Of a stretch of DNA of 64,000 bases, positions 8,289-18,289 are shown piece after piece (positions within the stretch are counted from its first letter, which is position 1; each line of letters opens with the position of its first letter). A program made the position numbers and the translations under genes. The stretch is from the NCBI GenBank assembly GCA_012034595.1, contig JAAUPE010000013.1:1-64000 (forward strand). The letters are read 5' to 3'. The notes under the pieces were generated by a model that saw only the letters and a program-made list of their open reading frames with translations, searched no databases and was not told the origin of the DNA. This stretch comes from Calothrix sp. CSU_2_0 (GTDB taxonomy: Bacteria; Cyanobacteriota; Cyanobacteriia; Cyanobacteriales; Nostocaceae).

Positions 8289-9676
8289 TCACATTTCTAC
8301 ACGCGCTTCAAAATACCGTCGATATAGTTCACAACTAGGTATAACTTGATTGCCATGCAGTTTGACCAAACCCATACTATGTAGTTTAAATGCAGTTAAT
8401 TGTTCTAATTCTACAGGTGTTGGTGATTTCATTGCTTCGTCGTATGCTGCTGCTAATTGGGGATGTTCTTGTAGATTTCGTAAGTGTCGATGTAGATGAT
8501 GGCAATAAATACCTGCATCTGTTGCTGCGGTTGTAATTAACTGTTGCAAAGTTAGATTGCCAGATGCTAGATGATATAAAGCTTGTTGGATTAAGTATGG
8601 ATGTCCGGACAGCAGTTGCATCAGTTCTGAGAGTTCATTTTCAGATAAATCCAGTCCATAGCGTTTTTGTAAATCGATTAACTGTAATTGATTAAATACT
8701 TGTAATTCAATAGCTAAACCGACATTAAAGGGCGATTTATTAATATCTAAAGGAATATAAACTTCTGTGGAATGGATAATAATTAGCCGAAGATTTTGCC
8801 AATTAGGATTACCGCTATCCCCATAGGCTGCTTCTTCATACCAAGAACGGAGTAATGTAAAGAAATCATCGGCAATTTCTGGATGTAAAAATACTTCGTC
8901 AATATCATCTAAAGCTAATACTAAAACTCCATTAATATTTGGTAGTAAACAGTCTTCAAAATAAGCAGTACAATTACTTTTACTACCAAAGGTATCACTC
9001 CAGTAATCTTCTACTCGATAGGGTAGTTGTAATTTGCGGGTAATTGAAGTACAAAACCAGCGCAAAAATTTATCTAAGTTATTAAAAATACTGCGTTCTG
9101 CTCGTTGTAAGCTGAGTGCAACTGTATTCACTTGATTCTGTTGTTTGGCATGGGCTAAAATTCTCACCATTAAGGAAGTTTTACCCATCTGACTGGGTGC
9201 TTTAATGCGAATTAGTGCCCCTGGTCTGGTAATCTCTTCATAACAGCGTGATTCTACCCCCGGACGTTCGATGTATAAGGGTGATTCTAAAGATATTAGT
9301 CCTACTGGTGCTTCTAATTCTGTTTGTTTGGATGTGGAGGATGGTAAATAGGATATTGTTGGTTTTTCTTTCACCTCTTCAGATTCTGCAAATGCTCGTT
9401 GTGCTAAAACTGCCATTAAATTAGTTTTACTAACTTTTTCCCCTAAACTTAATGAAAGAATCTGCCACAATTTAGGACCTACATCATGTTTAATATATTC
9501 AGGAGCATAACCACAATCATCTGCAATCTTGTCATACTTTTGACCTAATAATGCCCCTTTGAGAACGGCAATTTCAATATTTTTAAGGTGTCTGTTGGTT
9601 TTGTGGAAGACTGCTGCATCTGCTATTTTGAGAGCTAATTCAAAGCGATCGCGTCTTCTTTCATGATTTCTATCAT
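8289..9676 (-). CDS. vMAP-HTH plus AAA-like ATPase (STAND-related), apparent one-base frameshift near the start
   Basis: From TTG 9470 the frame gives 393 residues with a Walker A PSQMGKTSLM and a Walker B VLALDDIDE, typical of the AAA_35 'AAA-like domain' proteins. The same frame extends upstream to about 9640. It encodes ALKIADAAVFHKT and KYDKIADDCGYAPEYIKHDVG, the helix-turn-helix found at the N-terminus of vWA-MoxR-associated (vMAP) and NB-ARC proteins. No normal start lies in that frame. One extra T in the run at 9642-9644 (plus-strand aaa) would join it to ATG 9676 or 9664, giving about 460 residues. Such proteins are proposed sensors in conflict or signalling systems. A MinD/ParA gene lies 17 bp upstream. 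Confidence 0.7.
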
Positions 9677-9692
9677 AGCTATTCCTTCATTT

Positions 9693-10490
9693 TTAATGAC
9701 AATAATTAACTTCAATTAAAATTTCTTCATGTAATCGAGATTCTTGGATAATATTCTCGGCAAATTTGTATAAGAGGTGAGTAAAAGAATCATCAGGGTG
9801 TTGCAAAGCAAAAATTCCCTTACTACCTAGCTCTGTCATTTCTTGTGAAAGCGGAAAAATACCTGATACAGGAAGGTTATAGTTTTTTTCGACTTGTTGC
9901 TGGAGTTCAACCAAGTCTATATTTATCGGTGTTTTGTTGATAGCCATCATCATATTTTTAATTTGTAACTGACGAGCAATATTCACTGTTACATCAGTTC
10001 CTTGAAAGTCCTGGCGGTCTGGGCGTAAAATAATAATTAATAGGTTAGATATAGCTATAGATAGTAAAGTTTCTCGGCTTAAACCGGGATGGGTATCGAT
10101 AAATAAATAATCTAAATTAAGTTCTTTAATTAATCGTCGAAATCCACTATTAAGCAAACTCACGTTGTATCCATCACTGAGAATTTTGGCGATATCTTCA
10201 GGATTAATACTGGCAGGAATTAAGAAAAGCTGACCTTTTTGCTGGTTGGGAATATAATCACTAATATCATATGCAGCCTCAGTAATAGAAATGCGATTCC
10301 ACAAATAGTCATTTAAGGTTTTTCGATTATCATTAATATTAAATAGGGCATGAATACCGGGGGATTGTAAGTCAGTATCAATTATTGCCACTCGTTTACC
10401 TTGAAGTGCAATTAATACTGCTAAATTAGCTATGAGGTTAGATTTACCAGTTCCACCCCGGAAGGAGTGCATCGAGATAATTTTAGACAT
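9693..10490 (-). CDS. MinD/ParA family ATPase
   Basis: This 265-residue protein has the deviant Walker A motif (FRGGTGKSNLIANLA, residues 10-24), Walker A' (VAIIDTDLQSPG) and Walker B (YLFIDTHPGLS). These are in the order of the MinD/ParA/Mrp superfamily, which form ATP-dependent dimers on membranes or DNA. No C-terminal amphipathic membrane helix is obvious and no ParB or MinE partner is adjacent. A role in chromosome or septum positioning is therefore not supported. It lies just upstream of the AAA-like ATPase on the same strand and could be co-transcribed with it as a signalling pair. Confidence 0.8.
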   Translation of the reverse strand: MSKIISMHSFRGGTGKSNLIANLAVLIALQGKRVAIIDTDLQSPGIHALFNINDNRKTLNDYLWNRISITEAAYDISDYIPNQQKGQLFLIPASINPEDIAKILSDGYNVSLLNSGFRRLIKELNLDYLFIDTHPGLSRETLLSIAISNLLIIILRPDRQDFQGTDVTVNIARQLQIKNMMMAINKTPINIDLVELQQQVEKNYNLPVSGIFPLSQEMTELGSKGIFALQHPDDSFTHLLYKFAENIIQESRLHEEILIEVNYCH

Positions 10491-10713
10491 AATGTTTTTG
10501 ACACCAGAATTGAGATTCCTAGTAGTCCATTACTCTAAAAAAAATAGGAATGATTGGAAAACTGACCAGAAAACGGGAGATGAACCACTAGCTAATTTAC
10601 TAGTGTGATGCGATCGCACTACCGAGTGAAAGATCAGTTTTGCTGTGCAGATGGATTTGTAAAACTGGTCTTGACAAAAATAGATTTTTGTGTTATTCCA
10701 ATTAACTAGGACT

Positions 10714-10962
10714 CTATTGTTTTAGTTTCAGCTTCTGTGCTGACTGATTTTTTGTGAGTATTTCATCCAGTTCTTCTTTAGGAACCCATTCACTGACAGG
10801 AGTCACCCTATACTCATCTGTGCGTCCTGTACGTTTAGTTTGGGTGACAAAATGAGCATTAATCAGAACTTTGATTGCTTGTTGAGCCTTGCGTGTACTG
10901 TTAAGCAGATTTGGCGATGTTTGAGTTGAATATAATATAGTTTGTAGTCTGAACTGTTTCAA
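10714..10962 (-). CDS. Small winged-helix-like fragment, hypothetical
   Basis: An 82-codon frame with a TTG start. The middle (KAQQAIKVLINAHFVTQTKRTGRTDEYRVTP) has the recognition-helix plus beta-wing layout of a winged helix-turn-helix. The N-terminal part looks incomplete, so this may be the remnant of a larger regulator. No clear Shine-Dalgarno is seen. Confidence 0.35.
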   Translation of the reverse strand: MKQFRLQTILYSTQTSPNLLNSTRKAQQAIKVLINAHFVTQTKRTGRTDEYRVTPVSEWVPKEELDEILTKNQSAQKLKLKQ

Positions 10963-10997
10963 TAAGGGTTAAAATCCTAATAAGAACACACAATGGT

Positions 10998-11900
10998 TTA
11001 CTCTGGATTAGCTGGGGAATATTCTCCAAATCTCCAACGTAAAGGACTAGCATTTTTAGTTTCTAATACCTGTTCAATTTCAAACTCAACTAAACGCTCT
11101 GCTCCCGCAAATTCATTTAATCTTTCTGCATCCCAAATTACTTTTGCTTTCCCTATTAATTGCAAGATATTACCTGTTTCAAAGTCTATAAATAATAAAC
11201 CGGCGTGGGGATTTATCAGTAAATTACCGAAGGTTTGAAACATATTATTTCCCGCATAATCAGGGAATAATAATTTGCGCTTATTTATGACTTTAACAAA
11301 TCCCGGAAATCCTCCTCGATGGGAAGCATCAGCACCACTTTCGGGATGAAAACTAGCAATGAAAAATGTGTCTGCTTGGGTTATCCAAAGTTGATTTTGT
11401 TCGCTTAAAGTTTCTCTAGTAAAAGTTTCCGATTGTTCTCTAGATTCAGTTATATTTTTTTCGATATGACGGGTTTGAATGTATTTTGGACAGTTAAAAA
11501 ATGTCTGAGCAACGTGTATTTTTATACTATTTGAGTCTAACTCAGCTTTGCCATTGAAGCGCGATCGCCTACGATTTGACAAGTCAATCACTAATAAACC
11601 AATATTTTGGTTGTGGTGCAGATTTTGGTACAGTGGATCGGTAGGTATAAGACTACCATCTAAACTGATTTGTAAGGTCTGTTGGTTTAAAACCTTGATA
11701 AAACCAGGTTGTCCTGTTAATAAAGATGCCCAAACTTGACCATGTATATCTACTGTAGCGGCGATCGCCAACTCTTGAGTAGATAGAAATTCCTCTGCTG
11801 CTGGTTTGATAAAATCGCTGATGACACTACAGAGTTTTTGCGCTTCTTCACGTTTCCCTGCTTGGGTTTGGACTGCGATTTCTCCGGAATGAAAAGACAT
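10998..11900 (-). CDS. Pyridoxamine 5'-phosphate oxidase (PPOX)-fold protein
   Basis: I place the start at ATG 11900 (MSFHSGEIAVQTQAGKRE), the usual opening of this family, rather than 11 codons upstream. The ~300-residue protein contains two split-barrel halves. The first has ELAIAATVDIHGQVWASLLTG, IGLLVIDLSNRRRSRFNGKA and a YIQTRHIE segment. The second has TFFIASFHPESGADASHRGGFPGFV and NPHAGLLFIDFETGNILQLIG. Both follow the FMN/heme-binding PPOX flavin-reductase fold. The duplicated layout matches uncharacterised bacterial PPOX proteins that are probably FMN-dependent oxidoreductases. The gene stands alone, divergent from the STAND gene at 12097. Confidence 0.8.
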   Translation of the reverse strand: MSFHSGEIAVQTQAGKREEAQKLCSVISDFIKPAAEEFLSTQELAIAATVDIHGQVWASLLTGQPGFIKVLNQQTLQISLDGSLIPTDPLYQNLHHNQNIGLLVIDLSNRRRSRFNGKAELDSNSIKIHVAQTFFNCPKYIQTRHIEKNITESREQSETFTRETLSEQNQLWITQADTFFIASFHPESGADASHRGGFPGFVKVINKRKLLFPDYAGNNMFQTFGNLLINPHAGLLFIDFETGNILQLIGKAKVIWDAERLNEFAGAERLVEFEIEQVLETKNASPLRWRFGEYSPANPE

Positions 11901-12096
11901 GGGGATTTGGGGGGATATGAATATGATTCTCAATTTATCTCATGTTATCTAATTAACTCTAGATCGGTTTGGCGATCGCTCAGACAAATAAAACTGATCT
12001 AGGCAAACATTTATGAATATGTTATTGCAATCGTGATTTAATTTCTGGGATATTGATACTGATAATAATAAATCTGTGTAGGATGCATACATAATA

Positions 12097-15000
12097 ATGG
12101 CAACTCTCAAAGCCTCTCAACCCGGACTAGGGACGATTAAGCAAGCTAGAATTGCGAAGGGTTGGTCTGTGGATGATTTTCGCTGGTTAGAGTCGGCTAG
12201 CGAGGTTTTGGGTGTTTCTTGGCAAGAAAATGGTGTTTTGGCTGTGGGAATTTCCGAGGGTACTTGGAAGCGGTTCCTAGGGGGGAAGTATCCAATTAAT
12301 GCTGAGGCTTTTAAGGCTTATTGTCAGGTATTGGGGTTAAATTGGCAAGAGGTTGCAGAAAAAAAGCCAGAAAAAGTAGTTTCCCCCTCCCCCACTCCTG
12401 TTACAGATTGGGGAGATGCTCCCGATGTCTCAATTTTTTATGGTCGTCAAGTAGAAATACAGTTAGTTAAGCAGTGGGTTATACAAGAAAATTGTCGTTT
12501 AATCACGCTGTTGGGGATGGGTGGAATTGGTAAAACGACTCTTTCTGTCAAGGTAGCACAACAAATTTTGGAGACAGGAAATATTGAGTTTGTAATTTGG
12601 CGAAGTCTGCGTAATGCACCACCGATTGAAGATATTTTAGTTGAATTAATTCAGTTTTTATCGTTACAGGAAGAAACTTTTTTACCTAGTAATGTATCAG
12701 CGAAAATTTCTCTATTATTAAAATATCTGCGTAGCTCGCGCTGTTTGTTAATTTTAGATAATGCTGAGTCGATTTTACAAGTAGGTGAACGTACTGGTCT
12801 TTACCGAGTCGGGTATGAGGGATATGGTGAATTATTGCGATGTTTTGCGGAAACTTCCCATCAAAGTTGTTTGCTTTTAACTTCGCGGGAAAAACCCCAA
12901 GGTTTAGCTAGATATGAGGGAGAAAATTTACCTGTACGTTCTTTACAGTTGACAGGTTTAGCGGATAGGGAAGGACGAGAGTTATTTGCCCTCAAAGGTC
13001 AATTTACAGCTTCCGAGGGAGAATGGCAAGCTTTAATTTCTCGTTATGGTGGAAATCCCCTGGCTTTAAAAATTGTTGCGTCTTCAATTCATGATTTTTT
13101 TGAGGGGGATATTTGTCAATTTTTAGAAATATCCCAACAAAGTACGTTTATTTTTGATGATATTCGAGATTTACTCAACCAACAATTTAATCGTCTGACA
13201 AAGTTGGAACGAGAAATTATGTTTTGGATTGCGATTAATCGTGAACCTGTTTCATTATCTGAATTACAAACAGATTTTGTTACACCGATTCTCTCGCGTG
13301 AGTTGTTAGAATCCATCGCATCCTTACAAAGAAGGGCTTTTATTGAAAAAACTACTGGTGGTTTAACTCAGCAACCTGTGGTGATGGAATATGTGATTAA
13401 TCAAATTATCGAGTTAGTCTCTGAGGAAATTTTTAATCAGGATATATGTCTGTTTGCAAGTCATGCGTTGATGAAAGCACAAGGAAAAGACTATGTGCGT
13501 GAGACTCAAATTAATCTGATTTTACAACCTGTGATTAATCAATTAATCAATCAACTGGGGAGTTTAGAAAATATTTCTCATTATATCAAGCAAATTATTT
13601 CTAACTTACAAGGAAAAACACCTAAAGAAACGGGATATGTCGCTGCTAATTCTCTACATTTATTACATCAAGCTCAAACTGATATTAGTGGCTGGGATTT
13701 TTCTCGTTTAACACTTTGGCAAGCTTATCTACAAGGTGTAAATTTACATGATGTGAATTTTGCTAATTCTGATTTATCTCGTTGTGTATTTACGGAAACT
13801 TTAGGTAATATTTTATCTGCTACCTTTAGCCCAAATGGAGAACTTTTAGCCACCTGTGATACTGACTGTAATGTGCGAATTTGGGAAGTTAAAACAGGTA
13901 AATTACTGTTGATTTGTCAAGGTCATCAGAACTGGGTACGCTTCGTCACTTTTAGTCTAGATGGGAAAATTTTAGCGAGTTGTGGTGCTGACCAGCTGAT
14001 TAAATTATGGAATGTTAGTGATGGTATTTGCATTAAAACTCTCATTGGACACCATCATGAGGTATTTTCTGTTGCTTTTAGCCCAAAGGGTAACATTTTA
14101 GCCAGTGCAAGTGGCGATCGCACGATTAAAGTCTGGGATATTCATGATGGTAACTGTCTCAAAACTCTAACCGGACATACCGATTGGGTGCGTTGCGTTG
14201 CTTTTAGTCCAGATGGTGAAATATTAGCAAGTAGCGGTGCTGAAGCGCAAATTAAATTATGGGATATGGAATCTGGTGAATGTCTGCAAACCTTAATAGA
14301 ACATCAAAGTTGGGTGCGTTCGATTGCATTTAGTTCAGATAATCAAACTTTAGCAAGTGCAAGTGGCGATCGCACGATCAAAATCTGGAATTATCATACA
14401 GGTGAGTGCATCAATACCTATACAGGACATACAAACAGCGTTTATTCGGTAGCATTTAGTCCTGGGGGTGAGATACTAGTGAGTGGAAGTGGCGATCGCA
14501 CGGTGAAAATTTGGGATTGCGACACTCATACTTGCATTAAAACTCTGCACAAACAAACTAATGAGGTTTGTTGCGTTGCTGTCAGTCCCGATAATCAAAC
14601 AATTGCTTGCGTCAGTTTAGACCAAACTATGCGATTGTGGGATTATCATAGTGGACAATGTTTAAAAACTTGGCAAGGAAATACAGATTGGGCACTTCCT
14701 GTAAAATATAGTCCCTCTGGGCAATTTTTAGCCAGTGGAAGTAATGATAAAAGTATTAAATTATGGGATTTGCAAACAAGGAACTGTTTAAGAAGTTTGC
14801 AAGGACATACAGATTTTATTTATGGAATTGCATTTAGTCCTGCGGGTGAAATTTTAGCTAGTGCGAGTACCGATTCTACAGTCAGATTGTGGACTATAAA
14901 TACAGGAAAATGTTTTCAACTTTTACAAGGACATACAGATTGGGTTTATGCTGTAGAATTTCATCCCCAAGGGGAAATTATCGCTACAGCAAGCGCAGAT

Positions 15001-15660
15001 TGTACAATTAAAATCTGGGATTGGCAGACAGGAAAATGTTTAAATAATTTAACGGGTCATCATGATAAGATTCTGGGAATTGCCTTTAGTTATGATGGGC
15101 GAATCTTAGCTAGTAGTTCAGCTGACCAAACTGTTAGAATCTGGGATTGGCAAACAGGTGATTGTGTGAAAATTTTAACTGCTCATGAAGATAGAATTTA
15201 TGCAGTGATTTTCAGTCCAGATAATAAGATTATTGCAACTTGCAGCACTGACCACACAATTAAGTTTTGGGAATTGCCAACAGGTAAGTTTTTAAAAACT
15301 TTAACCGGACATCATAACTGGGTTTTTTCGATTGCTTTTAGTCCTGATGCGAAAATCCTTGTTAGCGCTTCCCATGACCAAACTGTGAGAATTTGGGATG
15401 TAGATACAGGTGAATGTCAACATATTTGTGCTGGACATACCCATTTAGTTTCCTCGGTTGCATTTAGTCCAGATGGTAAATTCATCGCTAGTGGTTCTCA
15501 AGACCAAACTGTGAGAATTTGGGATATAAATACGGGTGAATGTAGGGGAATTTTCATTGCAAAAAGAATGTATGAAGGTATGAAAATTACTGGAGTCAAA
15601 GGGTTAACAGATGCGACAATTTTAACACTCCAAGCTTTGGGTGCAGGTGCAGTAGTGTAA
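12097..15660 (+). CDS. NB-ARC / WD40 STAND protein with 14 beta-propeller repeats
   Basis: This 1187-residue protein has an N-terminal ~90-residue helical domain (GTIKQARIAKGWSVDDFRWL), then an NB-ARC ATPase with Walker A GMGGIGKTTL and Walker B CLLILDNAE. A pentapeptide-like stretch follows (LQGVNLHDVNFANSDLS). Then come fourteen WD40 repeats (from about residue 570), enough for two seven-bladed propellers. A conserved tail (RMYEGMKITGVKGLTDATI) closes the protein. STAND ATPases act as ligand-triggered oligomerising switches; the propellers would be the sensor and the N-terminus the signalling adaptor. Several repeats share near-identical DNA, including GGCGATCGCACG inside repeats 3, 5 and 6, so recombination between blades is likely. 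No effector domain is fused. Confidence 0.88.
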   Translation: MATLKASQPGLGTIKQARIAKGWSVDDFRWLESASEVLGVSWQENGVLAVGISEGTWKRFLGGKYPINAEAFKAYCQVLGLNWQEVAEKKPEKVVSPSPTPVTDWGDAPDVSIFYGRQVEIQLVKQWVIQENCRLITLLGMGGIGKTTLSVKVAQQILETGNIEFVIWRSLRNAPPIEDILVELIQFLSLQEETFLPSNVSAKISLLLKYLRSSRCLLILDNAESILQVGERTGLYRVGYEGYGELLRCFAETSHQSCLLLTSREKPQGLARYEGENLPVRSLQLTGLADREGRELFALKGQFTASEGEWQALISRYGGNPLALKIVASSIHDFFEGDICQFLEISQQSTFIFDDIRDLLNQQFNRLTKLEREIMFWIAINREPVSLSELQTDFVTPILSRELLESIASLQRRAFIEKTTGGLTQQPVVMEYVINQIIELVSEEIFNQDICLFASHALMKAQGKDYVRETQINLILQPVINQLINQLGSLENISHYIKQIISNLQGKTPKETGYVAANSLHLLHQAQTDISGWDFSRLTLWQAYLQGVNLHDVNFANSDLSRCVFTETLGNILSATFSPNGELLATCDTDCNVRIWEVKTGKLLLICQGHQNWVRFVTFSLDGKILASCGADQLIKLWNVSDGICIKTLIGHHHEVFSVAFSPKGNILASASGDRTIKVWDIHDGNCLKTLTGHTDWVRCVAFSPDGEILASSGAEAQIKLWDMESGECLQTLIEHQSWVRSIAFSSDNQTLASASGDRTIKIWNYHTGECINTYTGHTNSVYSVAFSPGGEILVSGSGDRTVKIWDCDTHTCIKTLHKQTNEVCCVAVSPDNQTIACVSLDQTMRLWDYHSGQCLKTWQGNTDWALPVKYSPSGQFLASGSNDKSIKLWDLQTRNCLRSLQGHTDFIYGIAFSPAGEILASASTDSTVRLWTINTGKCFQLLQGHTDWVYAVEFHPQGEIIATASADCTIKIWDWQTGKCLNNLTGHHDKILGIAFSYDGRILASSSADQTVRIWDWQTGDCVKILTAHEDRIYAVIFSPDNKIIATCSTDHTIKFWELPTGKFLKTLTGHHNWVFSIAFSPDAKILVSASHDQTVRIWDVDTGECQHICAGHTHLVSSVAFSPDGKFIASGSQDQTVRIWDINTGECRGIFIAKRMYEGMKITGVKGLTDATILTLQALGAGAVV

Positions 15661-15664
15661 ATAT

Positions 15665-15880
15665 TCATGATGTTTTTTCTGTTGTCGTTAACAACCACAG
15701 TTTTTCTAGCTTCTCAACACGTCGTTTGCAAATAGAAGCTTGACATTTACGATAGCTAATAATTGTCAAAAGAAAAATTAGAGGAAAAGAAATGATGAAA
15801 TATCCAAGTAAAGGATTAATTACAACATCATTTCTTGTTTGAAAATGAGCTTGGGATGGAACTGCTATTTGTAAATACAT
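15665..15880 (-). CDS. Small single-pass membrane protein, hypothetical
   Basis: From ATG 15880 the protein has 71 residues. It contains one hydrophobic segment (PLLGYFIISFPLIFLLTIIS, about residues 23-42) followed by a basic stretch (YRKCQASICKRRVEKLEK), which predicts an N-out/C-in single-pass protein. A TTG start 11 codons upstream is also open. It lies just downstream of a DUF4278 gene on the same strand and may be co-transcribed. Function unknown. Confidence 0.5.
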   Translation of the reverse strand: MYLQIAVPSQAHFQTRNDVVINPLLGYFIISFPLIFLLTIISYRKCQASICKRRVEKLEKLWLLTTTEKTS

Positions 15881-15903
15881 AATTCTGCTCAGTAAATAAT
15901 CTA

Positions 15904-16089
15904 TCAATAACAACCACGTATATAGGTGACACCGCGATACTTAAGTTCAAATCGAGAGAAAGTTGTCAATAATCTTGGTTTGGAGATACGATAACTAATT
16001 CCTCGATATTTAACATTTGTTTCACGGTGTTTGATTGCTAATTCTTGAATATTTGATTCGTAATTGTAACCACGATAAGATAGTTGCAT
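15904..16089 (-). CDS. DUF4278 domain protein
   Basis: This 61-residue protein is essentially three copies of the YRG motif: LSYRGYNY, VKYRGISYR and LKYRGVTYIRG. That is the hallmark of DUF4278, a small family found almost only in cyanobacteria. Family members are often stress- or high-light-responsive, but no function is established. The length is normal for the family. Confidence 0.85.
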   Translation of the reverse strand: MQLSYRGYNYESNIQELAIKHRETNVKYRGISYRISKPRLLTTFSRFELKYRGVTYIRGCY

Positions 16090-16293
16090 AATTTCCTCTG
16101 GGTATTTGAGTGTGACAATTTTGAGAATATGACTTATATTTCTTCTCGTCGATGTGTAAAAGTTATGGATTTAGTACTTAACTTTTCATCAACTATATTT
16201 TGACTAATCTTAAACTCGTTCCCTGAAAAAGGGTGTGCTAGACTTTCCTTCCATCTAACACACCTCTACAAAATCAATCTGAAAACTATTGAT

Positions 16294-16464
16294 TTAATTA
16301 CCACTATACTCAAGCGATTGGTTTACAGGAATTTCTCTATTAGATTGCATAGACAATCTACGAGGAGCGCAAGCTTGTGTAAATAACAAAATGCTAATTG
16401 ATAAACCAAGTGTAAGCATTCTATTCCAGCGTATATTGTTCGTTGAATTGATTAAAGTCTTCAT
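16294..16464 (-). CDS. Small putative lipoprotein or exported peptide
   Basis: I choose ATG 16464 (MKTLINSTNN) because AAGGAG lies 8 bases before it. The 56-residue product has a basic N-region, a hydrophobic core (MLTLGLSISILLFTQ) and a cysteine in QAC-APRR that could be a lipobox. The -2 residue (Gln) is poor for signal peptidase II, so this is tentative. The mature part is short (about 27 residues) and basic. It precedes the flavin monooxygenase and exporter region. Confidence 0.5.
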   Translation of the reverse strand: MKTLINSTNNIRWNRMLTLGLSISILLFTQACAPRRLSMQSNREIPVNQSLEYSGN

Positions 16465-16605
16465 GAGTTCAACTCCTTCAAGGTGTTCTATCATTTTTAT
16501 ATAATTGACCAAGAACAAAGTCGATACAGAAAAGTTAAGGGATTCAAGATATCAGCTAACTTAACTTTTACATCATCATTATTCATTATAGTAGGTTTAA
16601 TATAC

Positions 16606-16720
16606 GTAGGGTGCGTTATAACGAAGTTTAACGCACCAAGAACTTAATCTGTGATTTGGTGCGTGACACCAAGAGTCTTGTTATTGCGTACAAAATTTAT
16701 CGAAGTGTCACACACCCTAC
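16606..16720. repeat. MITE-like dispersed repeat, GTAGGGTG ends
   Basis: A 115-bp non-coding block bounded by GTAGGGTGCGT and its inverted counterpart ending CACACCCTAC. Internal GCGTTA/ACGCACC motifs are present. No transposase is encoded. Related repeats with GTAGGATG ends occur at 23794-23869 and, as a half copy, at 18159-18189. Confidence 0.65.
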
Positions 16721-16748
16721 AATAAAAAATGTACCAGCGACGTAAGTT

Positions 16749-18035
16749 CTAATTAATTTTGCTCCCCATATTCAATTTTTGAGGTGATAATAATTGTCTA
16801 TTCTGCAATTGCAATGCAATTCTTTTACCTGTACACCAACCGTAATATCCATAGGTTTCGGATGCACCTAAAATTTTTTCAAACCCCACAAAATAAAGTG
16901 TAGGGTCAACAACTGATTGACACTTACCATCCGTTTTTGGTAGTAATCTATCGTCGAGATTTAGATATAATTCAGACTGTCTCAATATTTTATTAATACC
17001 AGGACGAAAACCAGTTCCTAAAATAATTGCATTATAATCCTTTGATTCCCCATTGCTGAAAATCACACCAGTTTTTGTTACTTGCTGAATATCACTAGAA
17101 ATAACTTGAATATTTCCTTGTTTAATTTGTTTAACAGTACCTCTATCCACCCAAGCTACACGACCATAATTAACCTCCATATCGATTGCCCCCCTATCTT
17201 CTGAGTAAATAGAGTAAGCACTCAAATCTAAAGCAAAATGGCGAACAAATTTATCATACTCATTAATTTCTACTTGTAATTCTTCCGGAGTAAAATCAAT
17301 AGCTTTCTCCATTGCTGCGATTTTAGTATCTACTGTATATTTATGAAACAAACTTTTAAAATATGAGCGAATTTGCCATAACCAATATTGTAGCGATCGC
17401 AATCTAGGATAGAGAGGAAATACCCAGCGTTTACCACGAATTAACATATCAACACTAGCAGCACCATGTTCGTATAAATCTAGTGCTATTTCTGCTGATG
17501 AATTTCCTGAACCCAGAACTAATATTTTCTTGTTTTTATAAGGTATACCATTTGTATATATACTACTGTGAATAATCTCACCACTAAAATCTTCTTGTCC
17601 TACAAAGCTGGGGATGATAGGTTCATTAGTTAACCCAGTACAGATAACCAATACTTTACATCTCAGGATATCTTTATTTGTTTGTATCTGCCAGTAATTA
17701 TCTGTTTTATGATTAATTTTGTTGATATTTTGCACCTCTTCATGAAAACGAATATGGTCATAAACTTGAAAATGATGTGCATATTCTGTTAGATAATCCA
17801 CAATTTCATCTTTAGTTTTAAACGTGGAATACTTTTGCTTACCCGCAAAAAAAGGCAGAGTGAAATAAGGATTTTGAGTAACTAATCTTTCGTAAGCATT
17901 TTTCCAAATTCTGGCGACAGTTTCACCCTTTTCAATAATTACAAAATTATTAATTCCGAATTTTTTTAAACTAGTAGCTACAGTAATACCGCAAAAACCA
18001 GCCCCAATGATAATAACGTCTAGTTCAGCATTCAT
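16749..18035 (-). CDS. Flavin-containing monooxygenase-like FAD/NAD(P) oxidoreductase
   Basis: This 428-residue protein has an N-terminal FAD-binding Rossmann motif (VIIIGAGFCGITVA). A second dinucleotide motif for NADPH lies mid-protein (ILVLGSGNSSAEIALDL). The C-terminal ATGxxP-like segment reads AIILGTGFRPG. This layout is that of class B flavin monooxygenases, which oxygenate nitrogen, sulfur or carbonyl substrates. The substrate cannot be told. It lies divergent from the cyclic-peptide-type exporter at 18290, so a role in tailoring an exported small molecule is possible but unproven. Confidence 0.85.
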   Translation of the reverse strand: MNAELDVIIIGAGFCGITVATSLKKFGINNFVIIEKGETVARIWKNAYERLVTQNPYFTLPFFAGKQKYSTFKTKDEIVDYLTEYAHHFQVYDHIRFHEEVQNINKINHKTDNYWQIQTNKDILRCKVLVICTGLTNEPIIPSFVGQEDFSGEIIHSSIYTNGIPYKNKKILVLGSGNSSAEIALDLYEHGAASVDMLIRGKRWVFPLYPRLRSLQYWLWQIRSYFKSLFHKYTVDTKIAAMEKAIDFTPEELQVEINEYDKFVRHFALDLSAYSIYSEDRGAIDMEVNYGRVAWVDRGTVKQIKQGNIQVISSDIQQVTKTGVIFSNGESKDYNAIILGTGFRPGINKILRQSELYLNLDDRLLPKTDGKCQSVVDPTLYFVGFEKILGASETYGYYGWCTGKRIALQLQNRQLLSPQKLNMGSKIN

Positions 18036-18158
18036 AATATTGACTTGAATTGCAAATATATATTTTATCTTTATAAAAGCTTAAATTTCAACAGTCAATA
18101 TAGATTAGTTAAGGTATTTAAGTTCAACATTTCTTAGCTAAACACTCAAGTTTTAACT

Positions 18159-18189
18159 GCATGGGTTACGCTGCGCTAATCCATCCTAC
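18159..18189. repeat. Half copy of the GTAGGATG dispersed repeat
   Basis: Contains ATGGGTTACGCTGCGCTAA followed by TCCATCCTAC, nearly identical to the right half of the repeat at 23794-23869. It lies in the promoter region between the monooxygenase and the exporter genes. Confidence 0.6.
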
Positions 18190-18289
18190 ATTTTATTCAA
18201 CCCAACTACTTACTTAACTTTTCTGTATTGACAAGGAAATAAACAATCTCTATATGTACAAATATCCATTTGCAATCCAATAGTTTACT

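Noticed and set aside
9693-10490. ParA as a plasmid partition protein
   Set aside because: No ParB gene or centromere-like repeats are adjacent, so no replicon role can be supported.
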